A DNA stretch of 23,247 bases from GCA-003244245 sp046262495 (lineage in GTDB: Bacteria; Actinomycetota; Actinomycetes; Mycobacteriales; Pseudonocardiaceae). Under the pieces are notes generated by a model, which was not told the DNA's origin, searched no databases, and was given only the letters and a program-made list of their open reading frames with translations. The DNA lies in NCBI GenBank assembly GCA_046262495.1, contig JBHEMR010000027.1, forward strand, positions 1 through 23,247, given 5' to 3'. Shown piece after piece: positions 7,516 through 15,110 of this stretch (its first letter is position 1; every line of letters starts with the position of its first letter). The position numbers and the translations under genes are program-made.

Positions 7516-7691
7516 ACGCTGCGCCGTTGCGCGCCGCTGGCTACGCCCCGCGCCTACTGCGTCGGGGCGTTCGCCGTTTTCGGGCCCGGGTACGGGCACA
7601 CCGTCCGGCTTTGCCCAGCCAGCCGATGCACCACGCCGATGCCCGCACTGCTGGGAGTCCACCGCCGGCAGTCCAACCGAGGAGGCGATCC

Positions 7692-8237
7692 ATGGCTAGA
7701 CCGGACAAGGTCGACGCCGTTGCCGATATCGCGGATCAATTCCGCAGTGCCACTGCTGCGGTCGTGACCGAGTACCGCGGCCTGTCCGTGACACAACTGA
7801 CCAACCTACGTCGGTCCCTCGGTAGCTCCACCACCTACCGGGTCGCGAAGAACACCTTAGTTTCGCGTGCCGCGCGAGATGCCGGTGTGGACGGTCTGGA
7901 TGAGCTATTCATCGGCCCGACCGCGATCGCGTTTGTCCATGGTGAGCCGGTCCTCGCGGCGAAGACGCTGCGTGACTTCGCCAGAGAGCACAACGCTCTG
8001 GTGATCAAGGGTGGCTACCTGGACGGCCGCGCGTTGACGGTTGCCGAGGTTGGCCAGATGGCGGACCTGGAGTCTCGCGAGGTGCTGCTGGCCAAGCTGG
8101 CTGGTGCGATGAAGGCCAATCTCTCCAAGGCGGCAAGACTGTTCGCGGAGCCGGCCTCCCAGGTGGCCCGGTTGGCCGCTGCCCTGCGCGACAAGCAGCA
8201 AGACCAGCAGCCAACCGACGAGCGCGCCACGGACTGA
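7692..8237 (+). CDS. rplJ: 50S ribosomal protein L10
   Basis: A 181-residue L10, the stalk base that anchors the L12 dimers. ATG 7692 sits six bases after a strong ribosome site, GAGGAGG (7679-7685). Features are the N-terminal MARPDKVDAVADIADQFR, the RNA-binding stretch YRVAKNTLVSRAA, and a long C-terminal helix (GAMKANLSKAARLFAEPASQ) where L12 binds. It is followed by rplL after 65 bases and forms the usual rplJL pair. Confidence 0.96.
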   Translation: MARPDKVDAVADIADQFRSATAAVVTEYRGLSVTQLTNLRRSLGSSTTYRVAKNTLVSRAARDAGVDGLDELFIGPTAIAFVHGEPVLAAKTLRDFAREHNALVIKGGYLDGRALTVAEVGQMADLESREVLLAKLAGAMKANLSKAARLFAEPASQVARLAAALRDKQQDQQPTDERATD

Positions 8238-8302
8238 TCGACGCGCAGTGACCGACCTTAACTTCATTGACGACACAAGATGACAGAAGGAGAGAGGCCA
8301 TC

Positions 8303-8692
8303 ATGGCGAAGATGAGCACCGACGAGCTGCTCGATGCATTCAAGGACATGACTCTGCTCGAGCTGAGCGATTTCGTAAAAAGGTTCGAGGACACCTTTGA
8401 TGTGACCGCTGCGGCGCCTGTCGCGGTGGCGATGGGTCCAGCGGGCGGAGCTGCGGAAGCTCCGCCCGTGGAGGAAAAAGACGAGTTCAACGTCGTCCTC
8501 GAGGCGATCGGCGAGAAGAAGATCCAGGTCATCAAGGTGGTTCGAGAGGTCGTCTCCGGGCTGGGCCTCAAGGAGGCGAAGGACCTCGTCGAGAGCGCTC
8601 CGAAGCCCGTGCTGGAGGGCGTGCCGAAGGACCAGGCCGACGCCGCTAAGGCCAAGTTGGAGGAAGCCGGCGCCAAGGTCAGCCTGACCTGA
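8303..8692 (+). CDS. rplL: 50S ribosomal protein L7/L12
   Basis: A 129-residue L12, present in several copies on the ribosomal stalk, where it recruits translation factors. ATG 8303 follows AGAAGGAGAG (8285-8294). An N-terminal dimerisation domain (MSTDELLDAFKDMTLLELSDFVKRFE) and an Ala/Pro/Gly hinge (about 48-65) precede the C-terminal domain. That domain has KKIQVIKVVREVVSGLGLKEAKDLVE and ends KAKLEEAGAKVSLT. Transcription ends at the large hairpin just downstream. Confidence 0.97.
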   Translation: MAKMSTDELLDAFKDMTLLELSDFVKRFEDTFDVTAAAPVAVAMGPAGGAAEAPPVEEKDEFNVVLEAIGEKKIQVIKVVREVVSGLGLKEAKDLVESAPKPVLEGVPKDQADAAKAKLEEAGAKVSLT

Positions 8693-8710
8693 ACACTGCC
8701 CGCAACTGCG

Positions 8711-8766
8711 TTCAGCGGGCGCAGCGGGGCTATCGGGGCCGCGATGGCCCCGCTGCGCCCGCTGAA
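8711..8766. terminator. Perfect 20-base-pair hairpin, bidirectional terminator between rplL and the lipase
   Basis: Arms 8711-8730 and 8747-8766 are perfect complements with a 16-base loop. It lies 18 bases after the rplL stop and overlaps the last codons of the convergent hydrolase, so it can terminate both genes. The sequence is closely related to the hairpin after rpoC (19050-19106). Confidence 0.85.
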
Positions 8767-9677
8767 TGTGGAGCGGATTTAGTGGGCAGGTGTTGGTCTA
8801 GCCAGCAGAGCAAGTCAGTGAGGATCTGCTCGCGCTCGGGCTCGTTGAACACTTCGTGGTACAGGCCTTGGTATCGGTGCAGAGTCTTATCTGCCGACGA
8901 CACCGCGTCGTGCACCATCGTCGATCCGGTCAGCGCGCATATCCGGTCGTCGGTGCCGTGCAGCAACAGCAGTGGCATAGCCAGTCGCGGCAGCCGCGCG
9001 GGCAGGTTTTCCATCGTCGCCAGAATCTCGGCTCCGGTTCGAGCCTTGATCTTTCCTCGATACACCAGCGGATCGTCCTGGTAAGCCCGCACTACCGCCG
9101 GGTCCCGGCTGATCTGCTCGGTACCGAGGGCCGCGACCCCCAAGTTGGGGACCAGCACCGAGAGCACTCTCGCAAGCCGTCGCTGCAGCGCCGAGCCGAC
9201 CGTCACCTCCACCGCCGGCCCCGACACAACCAGCCCAGCCAGCAAGACGCGCGGTTGGGTGGCGGGTTCGGTCGGGTGGGGTTCAGTCGGGTGGGGTTCA
9301 GTGGCGTGAGGTTCGGTGGCATAGTGCAGCGCGATGAGGCCGCCGAGCGAGTGACCGAACATGAACACCGGCACACTGGGATGTTGCTGTGCGGCGAACA
9401 GCACAAAGGAGCTCAGGTCGTCCACGATCAAGGCCATCCGCTCGATATTGCCTCGTCGCCCGCCGGACCGACCGTGCCCACAGTGGTCGGCGGCATAGAC
9501 CGCGAAGCCCGCAGCGGCCAGTCGGGTGCCCACATGCGCGTAGCGCGACGAGTGCTCATGGACACCGTGCACGATGATGACGACCGCCCGGGCCGGGTCC
9601 GGGGGCAGCCACGCTTGCCAGTACGTGGACCGTTTGGGCGTGTTCTTCCGGTGTCCCTCCTCATGTTTGGTGCTCAC
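8730..9677 (-). CDS. Alpha/beta hydrolase of the monoacylglycerol lipase family
   Basis: A 315-residue alpha/beta hydrolase, probably cleaving monoacylglycerols or related esters (similar to M. tuberculosis Rv0183). The oxyanion region is VHGVHEHSSRY. The nucleophile elbow GHSLGG has S110, the acid is D244 in HGTDDRIC, and the base is H274 in LYHEVFNE. The start is GTG 9677, six bases after a strong AGGAGG; a TTG one codon upstream is less well spaced. It is about 35 residues longer than Rv0183, partly because of an EPHxT repeat insert right after the nucleophile region (about 120-140). The C-terminal dozen residues are coded by one arm of the terminator hairpin. No signal peptide is visible. 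Confidence 0.85.
   Translation of the reverse strand: MSTKHEEGHRKNTPKRSTYWQAWLPPDPARAVVIIVHGVHEHSSRYAHVGTRLAAAGFAVYAADHCGHGRSGGRRGNIERMALIVDDLSSFVLFAAQQHPSVPVFMFGHSLGGLIALHYATEPHATEPHPTEPHPTEPATQPRVLLAGLVVSGPAVEVTVGSALQRRLARVLSVLVPNLGVAALGTEQISRDPAVVRAYQDDPLVYRGKIKARTGAEILATMENLPARLPRLAMPLLLLHGTDDRICALTGSTMVHDAVSSADKTLHRYQGLYHEVFNEPEREQILTDLLCWLDQHLPTKSAPHSAGAAGPSRPR
9266..9325 (-). repeat. Four-copy 15-base repeat inside the hydrolase gene
   Basis: Units at 9266-9280, 9281-9295, 9296-9310 and 9311-9325 are near-identical and in frame. They code repeats of Thr-Glu-Pro-His-(Pro/Ala). The insert sits between the nucleophile elbow and the next core strand, so it should be a surface loop. Confidence 0.85.
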
Positions 9678-9754
9678 CAACCACCTCCTTGGCGGGTGCG
9701 CGACGGTAGTCGTCCGCGGTCACCATCACTTCTACCTCTCCACTCTGGACGACC

Positions 9755-10351
9755 ATGACCAGCATCGCCACCACCGACACTTCCCTGGAGCGCCCTTTCC
9801 TCGGCGGTCCACTGCGGACCGCAATTATGGTGGTCGCGGTGGTCGCCGTGATCGCTTTCGCCGCTGCGGGTTGGTTCGGCGTCTCCTGGTACCGGGCCGC
9901 GCATGGCAAGTCCCTTGTCGTGGGTACGGACCGAGACACCGTGCTGGGGGATGCGCAACGAGCCATGGTCACCCTCAACACGCTCGACTATCGGCGGGTG
10001 CAGGACGGCTTGGCACTGTGGGAGCAGTCCACGACCGGGGCGCTACTCAGCCAGCTGCGCGCCAACCGCGACGCCTATGCCCGTGCCATCACCGACTCGG
10101 CAGCGGTCACCACCGCGTCGATTCTCGACGCCGCGGTCGCCTCCATCAACGAGCGTGCCGGCACCGCGGAGGTGCTGCTAGGAGTGGACGTCACGTCTCA
10201 ATCGGAACAGGGTGACCCGAGCTGCGCGCACCGGCGCGTCCGACTCGACATGGTGCGTGCCGGCAGTACCTGGAAGGTCAGCACGTTGGCGCCGGTCGGC
10301 GACGCTTACTCGGAGCCTGGGCCATGTTCCCCCGGCACCGCCCCGAAGTAG
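9755..10351 (+). CDS. Mce-associated-type membrane protein (first of two)
   Basis: A 198-residue protein with a short cytoplasmic N-terminus and one membrane span (about 24-45, TAIMVVAVVAVIAFAAAGWF). The extracytoplasmic domain of the Mam/Mce-associated type contains repeated small helices and the C-terminal pattern RLDMVRAGSTWKVSTLAPVG. Such proteins accompany Mce lipid importers and are thought to stabilise or assist them. ATG 9755 is the only reasonable start, though its ribosome site is weak. It diverges from the lipase across 77 bases. No mce gene or Mkl ATPase is in the window, so the partner complex lies elsewhere or is absent. Confidence 0.65.
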   Translation: MTSIATTDTSLERPFLGGPLRTAIMVVAVVAVIAFAAAGWFGVSWYRAAHGKSLVVGTDRDTVLGDAQRAMVTLNTLDYRRVQDGLALWEQSTTGALLSQLRANRDAYARAITDSAAVTTASILDAAVASINERAGTAEVLLGVDVTSQSEQGDPSCAHRRVRLDMVRAGSTWKVSTLAPVGDAYSEPGPCSPGTAPK

Positions 10352-10408
10352 ACCCGACGTGAGGAGCAGCCGAGCTATCAGGTTCCGGAAGAGGGAGAAA
10401 GCCCCAAC

Positions 10409-10978
10409 ATGACCACCCCGACCGCAGCACAACTTGCGCCCACCAACACGGTGGCGAAGCCGCCCCGGCGGGTGACCGCGGTGGCGACGCTGGTGGCGCT
10501 GGTCGCGGCGGTGCTAATGGCCCTAGGTCTCGCCGCCTGGTTCCGCGGCGAGGCCAACCAACTGACGGGGTCAGCGGCGGCAAGCAACGCCGCGCTGGTG
10601 GATGCTGGCGCCACCGCCCAGGTCGCCGCCCAGGTGCGCGAAGCGGTGCAACGCGTCTACTCTTATGACTACGCCCGGTTGGATGACAACGAGCGAGCCG
10701 CCTCCGAGGTCATCACCGGCCCGTACGTCCAAAATTTCCATCAGCAGTTCGCTCGGGTGCGGGAGCTGGCGCCAGCCCAACAGGCCGTGGTGGTGGCGAC
10801 GGTGCCAGCTCTCGCGGTCAAGGTGCTCGACGGTGACCGGGCCATCGTGGTGGTGTTCCTCGATCAACAGGCCCACCAGGGAGGCCAGGCCAAGCCTCTT
10901 GTCGCCTCGGGCAGGCTCTCTGTCACGGCACAGCGCGTGGATGGCAGCTGGAAAATCGTCGACGCGGAACCGTTCTGA
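10409..10978 (+). CDS. Mce-associated-type membrane protein (second of two)
   Basis: A 189-residue protein with one N-terminal membrane span (about 22-46, VTAVATLVALVAAVLMALGLAAWF). The external domain resembles the preceding gene in layout: a tethered helical stretch with YSYDYARLDD, then beta-rich sequence ending RVDGSWKIVDAEPF. The WKI(V)D ending is typical of Mam-like and SnoaL-like folds. ATG 10409 follows AGAGGGAGAAAG (10389-10400). It is 57 bases after the first gene on the same strand, so the two probably form an operon. The exact role is unknown. Confidence 0.65.
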   Translation: MTTPTAAQLAPTNTVAKPPRRVTAVATLVALVAAVLMALGLAAWFRGEANQLTGSAAASNAALVDAGATAQVAAQVREAVQRVYSYDYARLDDNERAASEVITGPYVQNFHQQFARVRELAPAQQAVVVATVPALAVKVLDGDRAIVVVFLDQQAHQGGQAKPLVASGRLSVTAQRVDGSWKIVDAEPF

Positions 10979-11019
10979 GGTTCTCCGAGGCGTCGTCAGC
11001 TCGCCTCGATAGGCCGCAC

Positions 11020-11044
11020 CGATCAGCTAAATAGCCGCTGATCG
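11020..11044 (+). terminator. Hairpin after the Mce-associated pair
   Basis: CGATCAGC (11020-11027) and GCTGATCG (11037-11044) are perfect complements around nine bases. It lies about 40 bases after the stop codon. No T-run follows. Likely a weak terminator, possibly a binding site. Confidence 0.45.
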
Positions 11045-11139
11045 TGCACATCCGACCACTGATCGGACGATGCACTCTTGACGGGGGGCGTCTCGCAGGT
11101 CACCCTAGGACCACGCTCGCGCCGTCTGCTGCCCGGCGC

Positions 11140-11168
11140 TGGACAGTCGCCGTCCTACCGGCTAGACT
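11140..11168 (+). promoter_or_regulatory. rpoB-rpoC promoter
   Basis: TGGACA (11140-11145) and TAGACT (11163-11168) are exactly 17 bases apart. This is a good match to the housekeeping sigma consensus of actinobacteria. Transcription should start near 11175, leaving a leader of about 320 bases. Confidence 0.7.
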
Positions 11169-11213
11169 GCTTCTTTGCGCTGCCCTCTCCTCGCTTCACT
11201 GCGCTCAGTGTTA

Positions 11214-11308
11214 TCAAGCGGATCCCGTTCAAGCGGACCCAGGTTCATCGGACACGGGGTTCAGTGGACACGGTGTCCGATGGTCACAGGGTGCCCTCGG
11301 CAGAGGGT
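11214..11308 (+). repeat. Degenerate 16-base tandem repeats in the rpoB leader
   Basis: Successive units of 15-16 bases, such as TCAAGCGGACCCAGGT, TCATCGGACACGGGGT and TCAGTGGACACGGTGT, each end in GT and share a central GGAC/GGTC. At least four units are recognisable and two more are weak. An inverted repeat, CATCGGACAC (11246-11255) with GTGTCCGATG (11273-11282), lies within. Confidence 0.5.
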
Positions 11309-11494
11309 TCCCCTGCGTGCAGGGTACGTCGGGCTGCGCCAAGGTATCACCCTGAGGTAACAACCTGAGGTTAACAACCGCAAACGACACTAACAACTAC
11401 ATCAGCAACTGCACCAACACCGCGCCGGGAGTGTGGTCCGAGGAGACCACGAGGTCCTGCGCTCGGCAGCGCTAGTGTTCGGAAGGACGCAATC

Positions 11495-14400
11495 TTGGCA
11501 GTCTCCCGCCCGACCAAGACCTCTGCTGCGAACAACTCCGTATCCCGCCTCCCAGGAGCTCCGGCCCGGCCGTCTTTCGCGAAGATCCGCGAGCCGCTCC
11601 AGGTGCCCGATCTGCTGGACCTGCAGCTCCAATCGTTCGAGTGGTTGATTGGTGCCGACCAGTGGTACCAGCGCCGCATCGAGGCCGGTGACGACGCACC
11701 CATCGGTGGTCTCGCCGAGGTGCTCGAGGAAATTTCCCCGATCGAGGATTTTTCCGGCTCAATGTCCCTGTCCTTCTCCGATCCTCGCTTCGATGAAGTC
11801 AAGGCCTCGGTCGAGGAGTGCCGGGACAAGGACATGACCTACGCCGCGCCGCTGTTCGTCACGGCCGAATTCACCAACAACAACACCGGTGAGATCAAGT
11901 CGCAGACGGTGTTCATGGGTGACTTCCCGATGATGACTAACAAGGGCACTTTCATCATCAACGGGACCGAGCGGGTCGTGGTGTCCCAGCTCGTTCGCTC
12001 CCCCGGAGTGTACTTCGACCACGCCGTGGACAAGACCACCGACAAGGACGTCTACAGCGTAAAGATCATCCCCAGCCGTGGCGCCTGGCTGGAGTTCGAC
12101 GTCGACAAGCGCGACACCGTGGGCGTGCGGATCGACCGCAAGCGCCGTCAGCCGGTGACTGTGCTGCTCAAGGCCCTGGGCTGGACGACCGAGCGGATCG
12201 CTGCGCGCTTCGCGCACTCCGAGACGCTGCTCGCCACCCTGGAGAAAGACCACACCGCCGGACCCGACGAGGCGCTGCTGGACATTTACCGCAAGTTGCG
12301 TCCGGGCGAGCCGCCCACCAAGGAAAGCGCACAGGCGCTGCTGGAAAACCTTTTCTTCAAGGTCAAGCGTTACGACCTGGCCAAGGTCGGCCGCTACAAG
12401 GCCAACAAGAAGCTGGGTCTGGCCCTGCCGCACCGCAACGGCGTGCTCAGCGAGGACGACATCGTCACCACCATCGACTACCTCGTCCGGCTGCATGCCG
12501 GCGAGACAACGATGCCGGCCGCCAACGGTGTGCCCGGCGACGTGGTCCCGGTGGAGACCGACGACATCGACCACTTCGGCAACCGCCGGTTGCGCACCGT
12601 GGGTGAGCTGATCCAGAACCAGATCCGGGTCGGACTATCGCGGATGGAGCGGGTCGTTCGGGAGCGGATGACCACTCAGGACGTCGAGGCGATCACGCCG
12701 CAGACCTTGATCAATATCCGTCCGGTGGTGGCGGCGATCAAGGAGTTCTTCGGTACCTCGCAGCTGTCCCAGTTCATGGACCAGACCAACCCGCTGGCCG
12801 GGTTGACTCACAAGCGACGGCTGTCCGCGCTGGGTCCCGGTGGCCTTTCTCGGGAACGGGCCGGCTTCGAGGTCCGCGACGTGCATGCGTCGCACTACGG
12901 CCGGATGTGCCCGATCGAGACTCCAGAGGGCCCGAACATCGGGCTGATCGGGTCGTTGTCGTCCTATGCCCGGGTCAACCCGTTCGGCTTCATCGAGACG
13001 CCCTACCGCAAGGTCGTCGACGGTCAGGTCACCGAGCAGATCGACTACCTGACCGCCGACGAAGAGGACCGGTACGTCAAAGCGCAGGCCAACGCAGTGC
13101 TGCAGGAAGATGGCTACTTCGCTGAGGAGCGCGTACTGGTCCGACGCAAGGGTGGCGACGTCGACTACATCGACCCGCAGGGGGTCGACTACATGGACGT
13201 CTCGCCTCAGCAGATGGTCTCGGTAGCCACCGCGATGATCCCGTTCGTCGAGCACGACGACGCCAACCGGGCTCTCATGGGCGCCAACATGCAGCGTCAG
13301 GCAGTGCCCCTGCTGCGCAGCGAGGCGCCTCTGGTGGGAACCGGCATGGAGCTTCGGGCCGCGGTAGACGCCGGCGACGTCGTGGTGGTCGAGAAGGCCG
13401 GCGTGGTCGAGGAGTTGTGCGCCGACTATGTCACCGTCATGGCCGATGACGGCACCCGACAGACGTACCGGATGTACAAGTTCCACCGGTCCAACCAGGG
13501 CACCTGCAACAACCAGCGGCCCGTCGTGGCCGAGGGTGATCGGGTGGAAGTCGGCCAGGTGATCGCTGACGGGCCGTGCACCGACAAAGGTGAGATGGCC
13601 CTGGGTAAGAACCTACTGGTGGCGATCATGCCGTGGGAGGGCCACAACTACGAAGACGCGATCATCCTGAGTCAGCGCATCGTGCAGGATGACGTGCTCA
13701 CCTCGATCCACATCGACGAGCATGAGATCGACGCCCGGGACACCAAACTCGGCGCTGAGGAGATCACCCGAGACATTCCGAACGTCTCCGAGGAAGTGCT
13801 GGCCGACCTCGACGAACGCGGCATAATCCGGATCGGCGCCGAGGTTCAGGCCGGAGACATCCTGGTCGGAAAGGTGACGCCAAAGGGCGAGACCGAGTTG
13901 ACCCCTGAGGAGCGCCTGCTGCGGGCCATCTTTGGGGAGAAGGCTCGCGAGGTCCGCGACACCAGCCTCAAGGTGCCGCACGGCGAGACCGGCAAGGTCA
14001 TTGGGATCCGGGTCTTTTCCCGCGAGGACGACGACGAGCTGTCGCCCGGCGTCAACGAGCTGGTCCGGGTGTACGTCGCGCAGAAACGCAAGATCCAGGA
14101 CGGTGACAAGCTCGCCGGTCGGCACGGTAACAAGGGTGTCATCGGCAAGATCCTTCCGGTGGAGGACATGCCGTTCCTGCCGGACGGGACGCCGGTGGAC
14201 ATCATCCTCAACACCCACGGTGTCCCGCGCCGGATGAACATCGGGCAGATCCTGGAGACCCACCTCGGCTGGATAGCCAAGCGTGGGTGGCGGATCGACG
14301 GTGAGCCGGAGTGGGCGTCTCGGCTGCCTGAGGAGCTATACCAGGCCGAGCCTGGCACCGTGGTTGCCACCCCGGTGTTCGACGGGGCCAGGGAGGAGGA

Positions 14401-14989
14401 GCTCACCGGTTTGCTCAGCTCCACGCTGCCCAACCGGGACGGCGACCAGATGGTCGGACCCGACGGCAAGGCGCAGCTGTACGACGGCCGTACCGGTGAG
14501 CCGTATCCCTTCCCGGTTGCAGTCGGCTACATGTACATCATCAAGCTGTTGCACCTGGTCGACGACAAGATTCACGCTCGTTCGACCGGTCCCTACTCGA
14601 TGATTACGCAGCAACCGCTGGGCGGAAAGGCACAGTTCGGTGGTCAGCGCTTCGGTGAAATGGAGTGCTGGGCGATGCAGGCCTACGGGGCGGCTTACAC
14701 CCTGCAGGAACTGTTGACAATCAAGTCCGACGATGTACTTGGCCGGGTCAAGGTGTATGAGGCCATTGTTAAGGGCGAAAATATCCCCGAGCCTGGAATT
14801 CCCGAGTCGTTCAAAGTGTTGCTCAAAGAGCTGCAGTCACTGTGCCTCAACGTCGAAGTGCTCTCCAGCGACGGGGCGGCGATCGAGATGCGGGATTCCG
14901 ATGACGAGGATTTGGAACGGGCGGCTGCCAATCTCGGCATCAACCTGTCTCGCAATGAGTCTCCGTCGGTAGACGACGTCGTGCAGTAA
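11495..14989 (+). CDS. rpoB: DNA-directed RNA polymerase subunit beta
   Basis: A 1164-residue beta subunit, colinear with M. tuberculosis RpoB and likewise started at TTG. GGAAGGA (11481-11487) lies seven bases upstream, and the opening MAVSRPTKTS followed by SFAKIREPLQVPDLL fits. Conserved beta features are all present, including GPNIGLIGSL, GEMALGKNLLVAIMPWEG, GDKLAGRHGNKGVIGKI and QPLGGKAQFGGQRFGEMECWA. In the rifampicin region (about 420-448) the resistance hot spots equivalent to D435, H445 and S450 are wild type. However T431 replaces the usual Asn (M. tuberculosis N437). Just after, A465 replaces the Pro of VHPSHYGR. It forms an operon with rpoC, which follows after 121 bases. Confidence 0.98.
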   Translation: MAVSRPTKTSAANNSVSRLPGAPARPSFAKIREPLQVPDLLDLQLQSFEWLIGADQWYQRRIEAGDDAPIGGLAEVLEEISPIEDFSGSMSLSFSDPRFDEVKASVEECRDKDMTYAAPLFVTAEFTNNNTGEIKSQTVFMGDFPMMTNKGTFIINGTERVVVSQLVRSPGVYFDHAVDKTTDKDVYSVKIIPSRGAWLEFDVDKRDTVGVRIDRKRRQPVTVLLKALGWTTERIAARFAHSETLLATLEKDHTAGPDEALLDIYRKLRPGEPPTKESAQALLENLFFKVKRYDLAKVGRYKANKKLGLALPHRNGVLSEDDIVTTIDYLVRLHAGETTMPAANGVPGDVVPVETDDIDHFGNRRLRTVGELIQNQIRVGLSRMERVVRERMTTQDVEAITPQTLINIRPVVAAIKEFFGTSQLSQFMDQTNPLAGLTHKRRLSALGPGGLSRERAGFEVRDVHASHYGRMCPIETPEGPNIGLIGSLSSYARVNPFGFIETPYRKVVDGQVTEQIDYLTADEEDRYVKAQANAVLQEDGYFAEERVLVRRKGGDVDYIDPQGVDYMDVSPQQMVSVATAMIPFVEHDDANRALMGANMQRQAVPLLRSEAPLVGTGMELRAAVDAGDVVVVEKAGVVEELCADYVTVMADDGTRQTYRMYKFHRSNQGTCNNQRPVVAEGDRVEVGQVIADGPCTDKGEMALGKNLLVAIMPWEGHNYEDAIILSQRIVQDDVLTSIHIDEHEIDARDTKLGAEEITRDIPNVSEEVLADLDERGIIRIGAEVQAGDILVGKVTPKGETELTPEERLLRAIFGEKAREVRDTSLKVPHGETGKVIGIRVFSREDDDELSPGVNELVRVYVAQKRKIQDGDKLAGRHGNKGVIGKILPVEDMPFLPDGTPVDIILNTHGVPRRMNIGQILETHLGWIAKRGWRIDGEPEWASRLPEELYQAEPGTVVATPVFDGAREEELTGLLSSTLPNRDGDQMVGPDGKAQLYDGRTGEPYPFPVAVGYMYIIKLLHLVDDKIHARSTGPYSMITQQPLGGKAQFGGQRFGEMECWAMQAYGAAYTLQELLTIKSDDVLGRVKVYEAIVKGENIPEPGIPESFKVLLKELQSLCLNVEVLSSDGAAIEMRDSDDEDLERAAANLGINLSRNESPSVDDVVQ

Positions 14990-15008
14990 CCGGCTCCCAG
15001 ACCGCGTC

Positions 15009-15092
15009 CGGCGCGGGGGTGGACCTCCCGCCCGCCCTCGCGCCGACGCACCATACATCAAGTTTTCTATAACCAGTGTGTTCTACAACACA
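15009..15092 (+). promoter_or_regulatory. Two hairpins in the rpoB-rpoC spacer
   Basis: CGGCGCG (15009-15015) pairs with CGCGCCG (15039-15045), with further G/C pairing inside. TGTGTT (15077-15082) pairs with AACACA (15087-15092), directly before the rpoC ribosome site. They may tune rpoC translation or mRNA processing; neither looks like a full terminator. Confidence 0.4.
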
Positions 15093-15110
15093 GGGGAGAA
15101 GGAACGACAC

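Larger units (their letters stand above)
7286..7691 (+). other. 406-base spacer between rplA and rplJ: promoter plus leader
   Basis: No supported protein gene. It holds a candidate promoter (7385-7413) and an L10-leader-like RNA (about 7420-7515). A GC-rich stretch to the rplJ ribosome site follows. The rplJ frame stays open upstream to about 7479, but the strong ribosome site and the conserved N-terminus place the real start at 7692. Confidence 0.7.
10979..11494 (+). other. 516-base region upstream of rpoB: terminator, promoter and structured leader
   Basis: No supported protein gene; short open frames here have no ribosome site or family features. It holds a hairpin at 11020-11044, a clear promoter at 11140-11168, degenerate 16-base repeats (11214-11308) and a 10-pair inverted repeat (11246-11282). 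A leader of about 320 bases ends at the rpoB start. Confidence 0.75.

Noticed and set aside
8856..9758. A 300-residue plus-strand open frame over the lipase gene
   Set aside because: The minus-strand frame has a full catalytic triad and a strong ribosome site; the plus-strand frame is rich in Arg/His/Gln and has no family features.
11044..11368. Short open frames in the rpoB upstream region
   Set aside because: They cross the rpoB promoter, lack ribosome sites and show no conserved motif.
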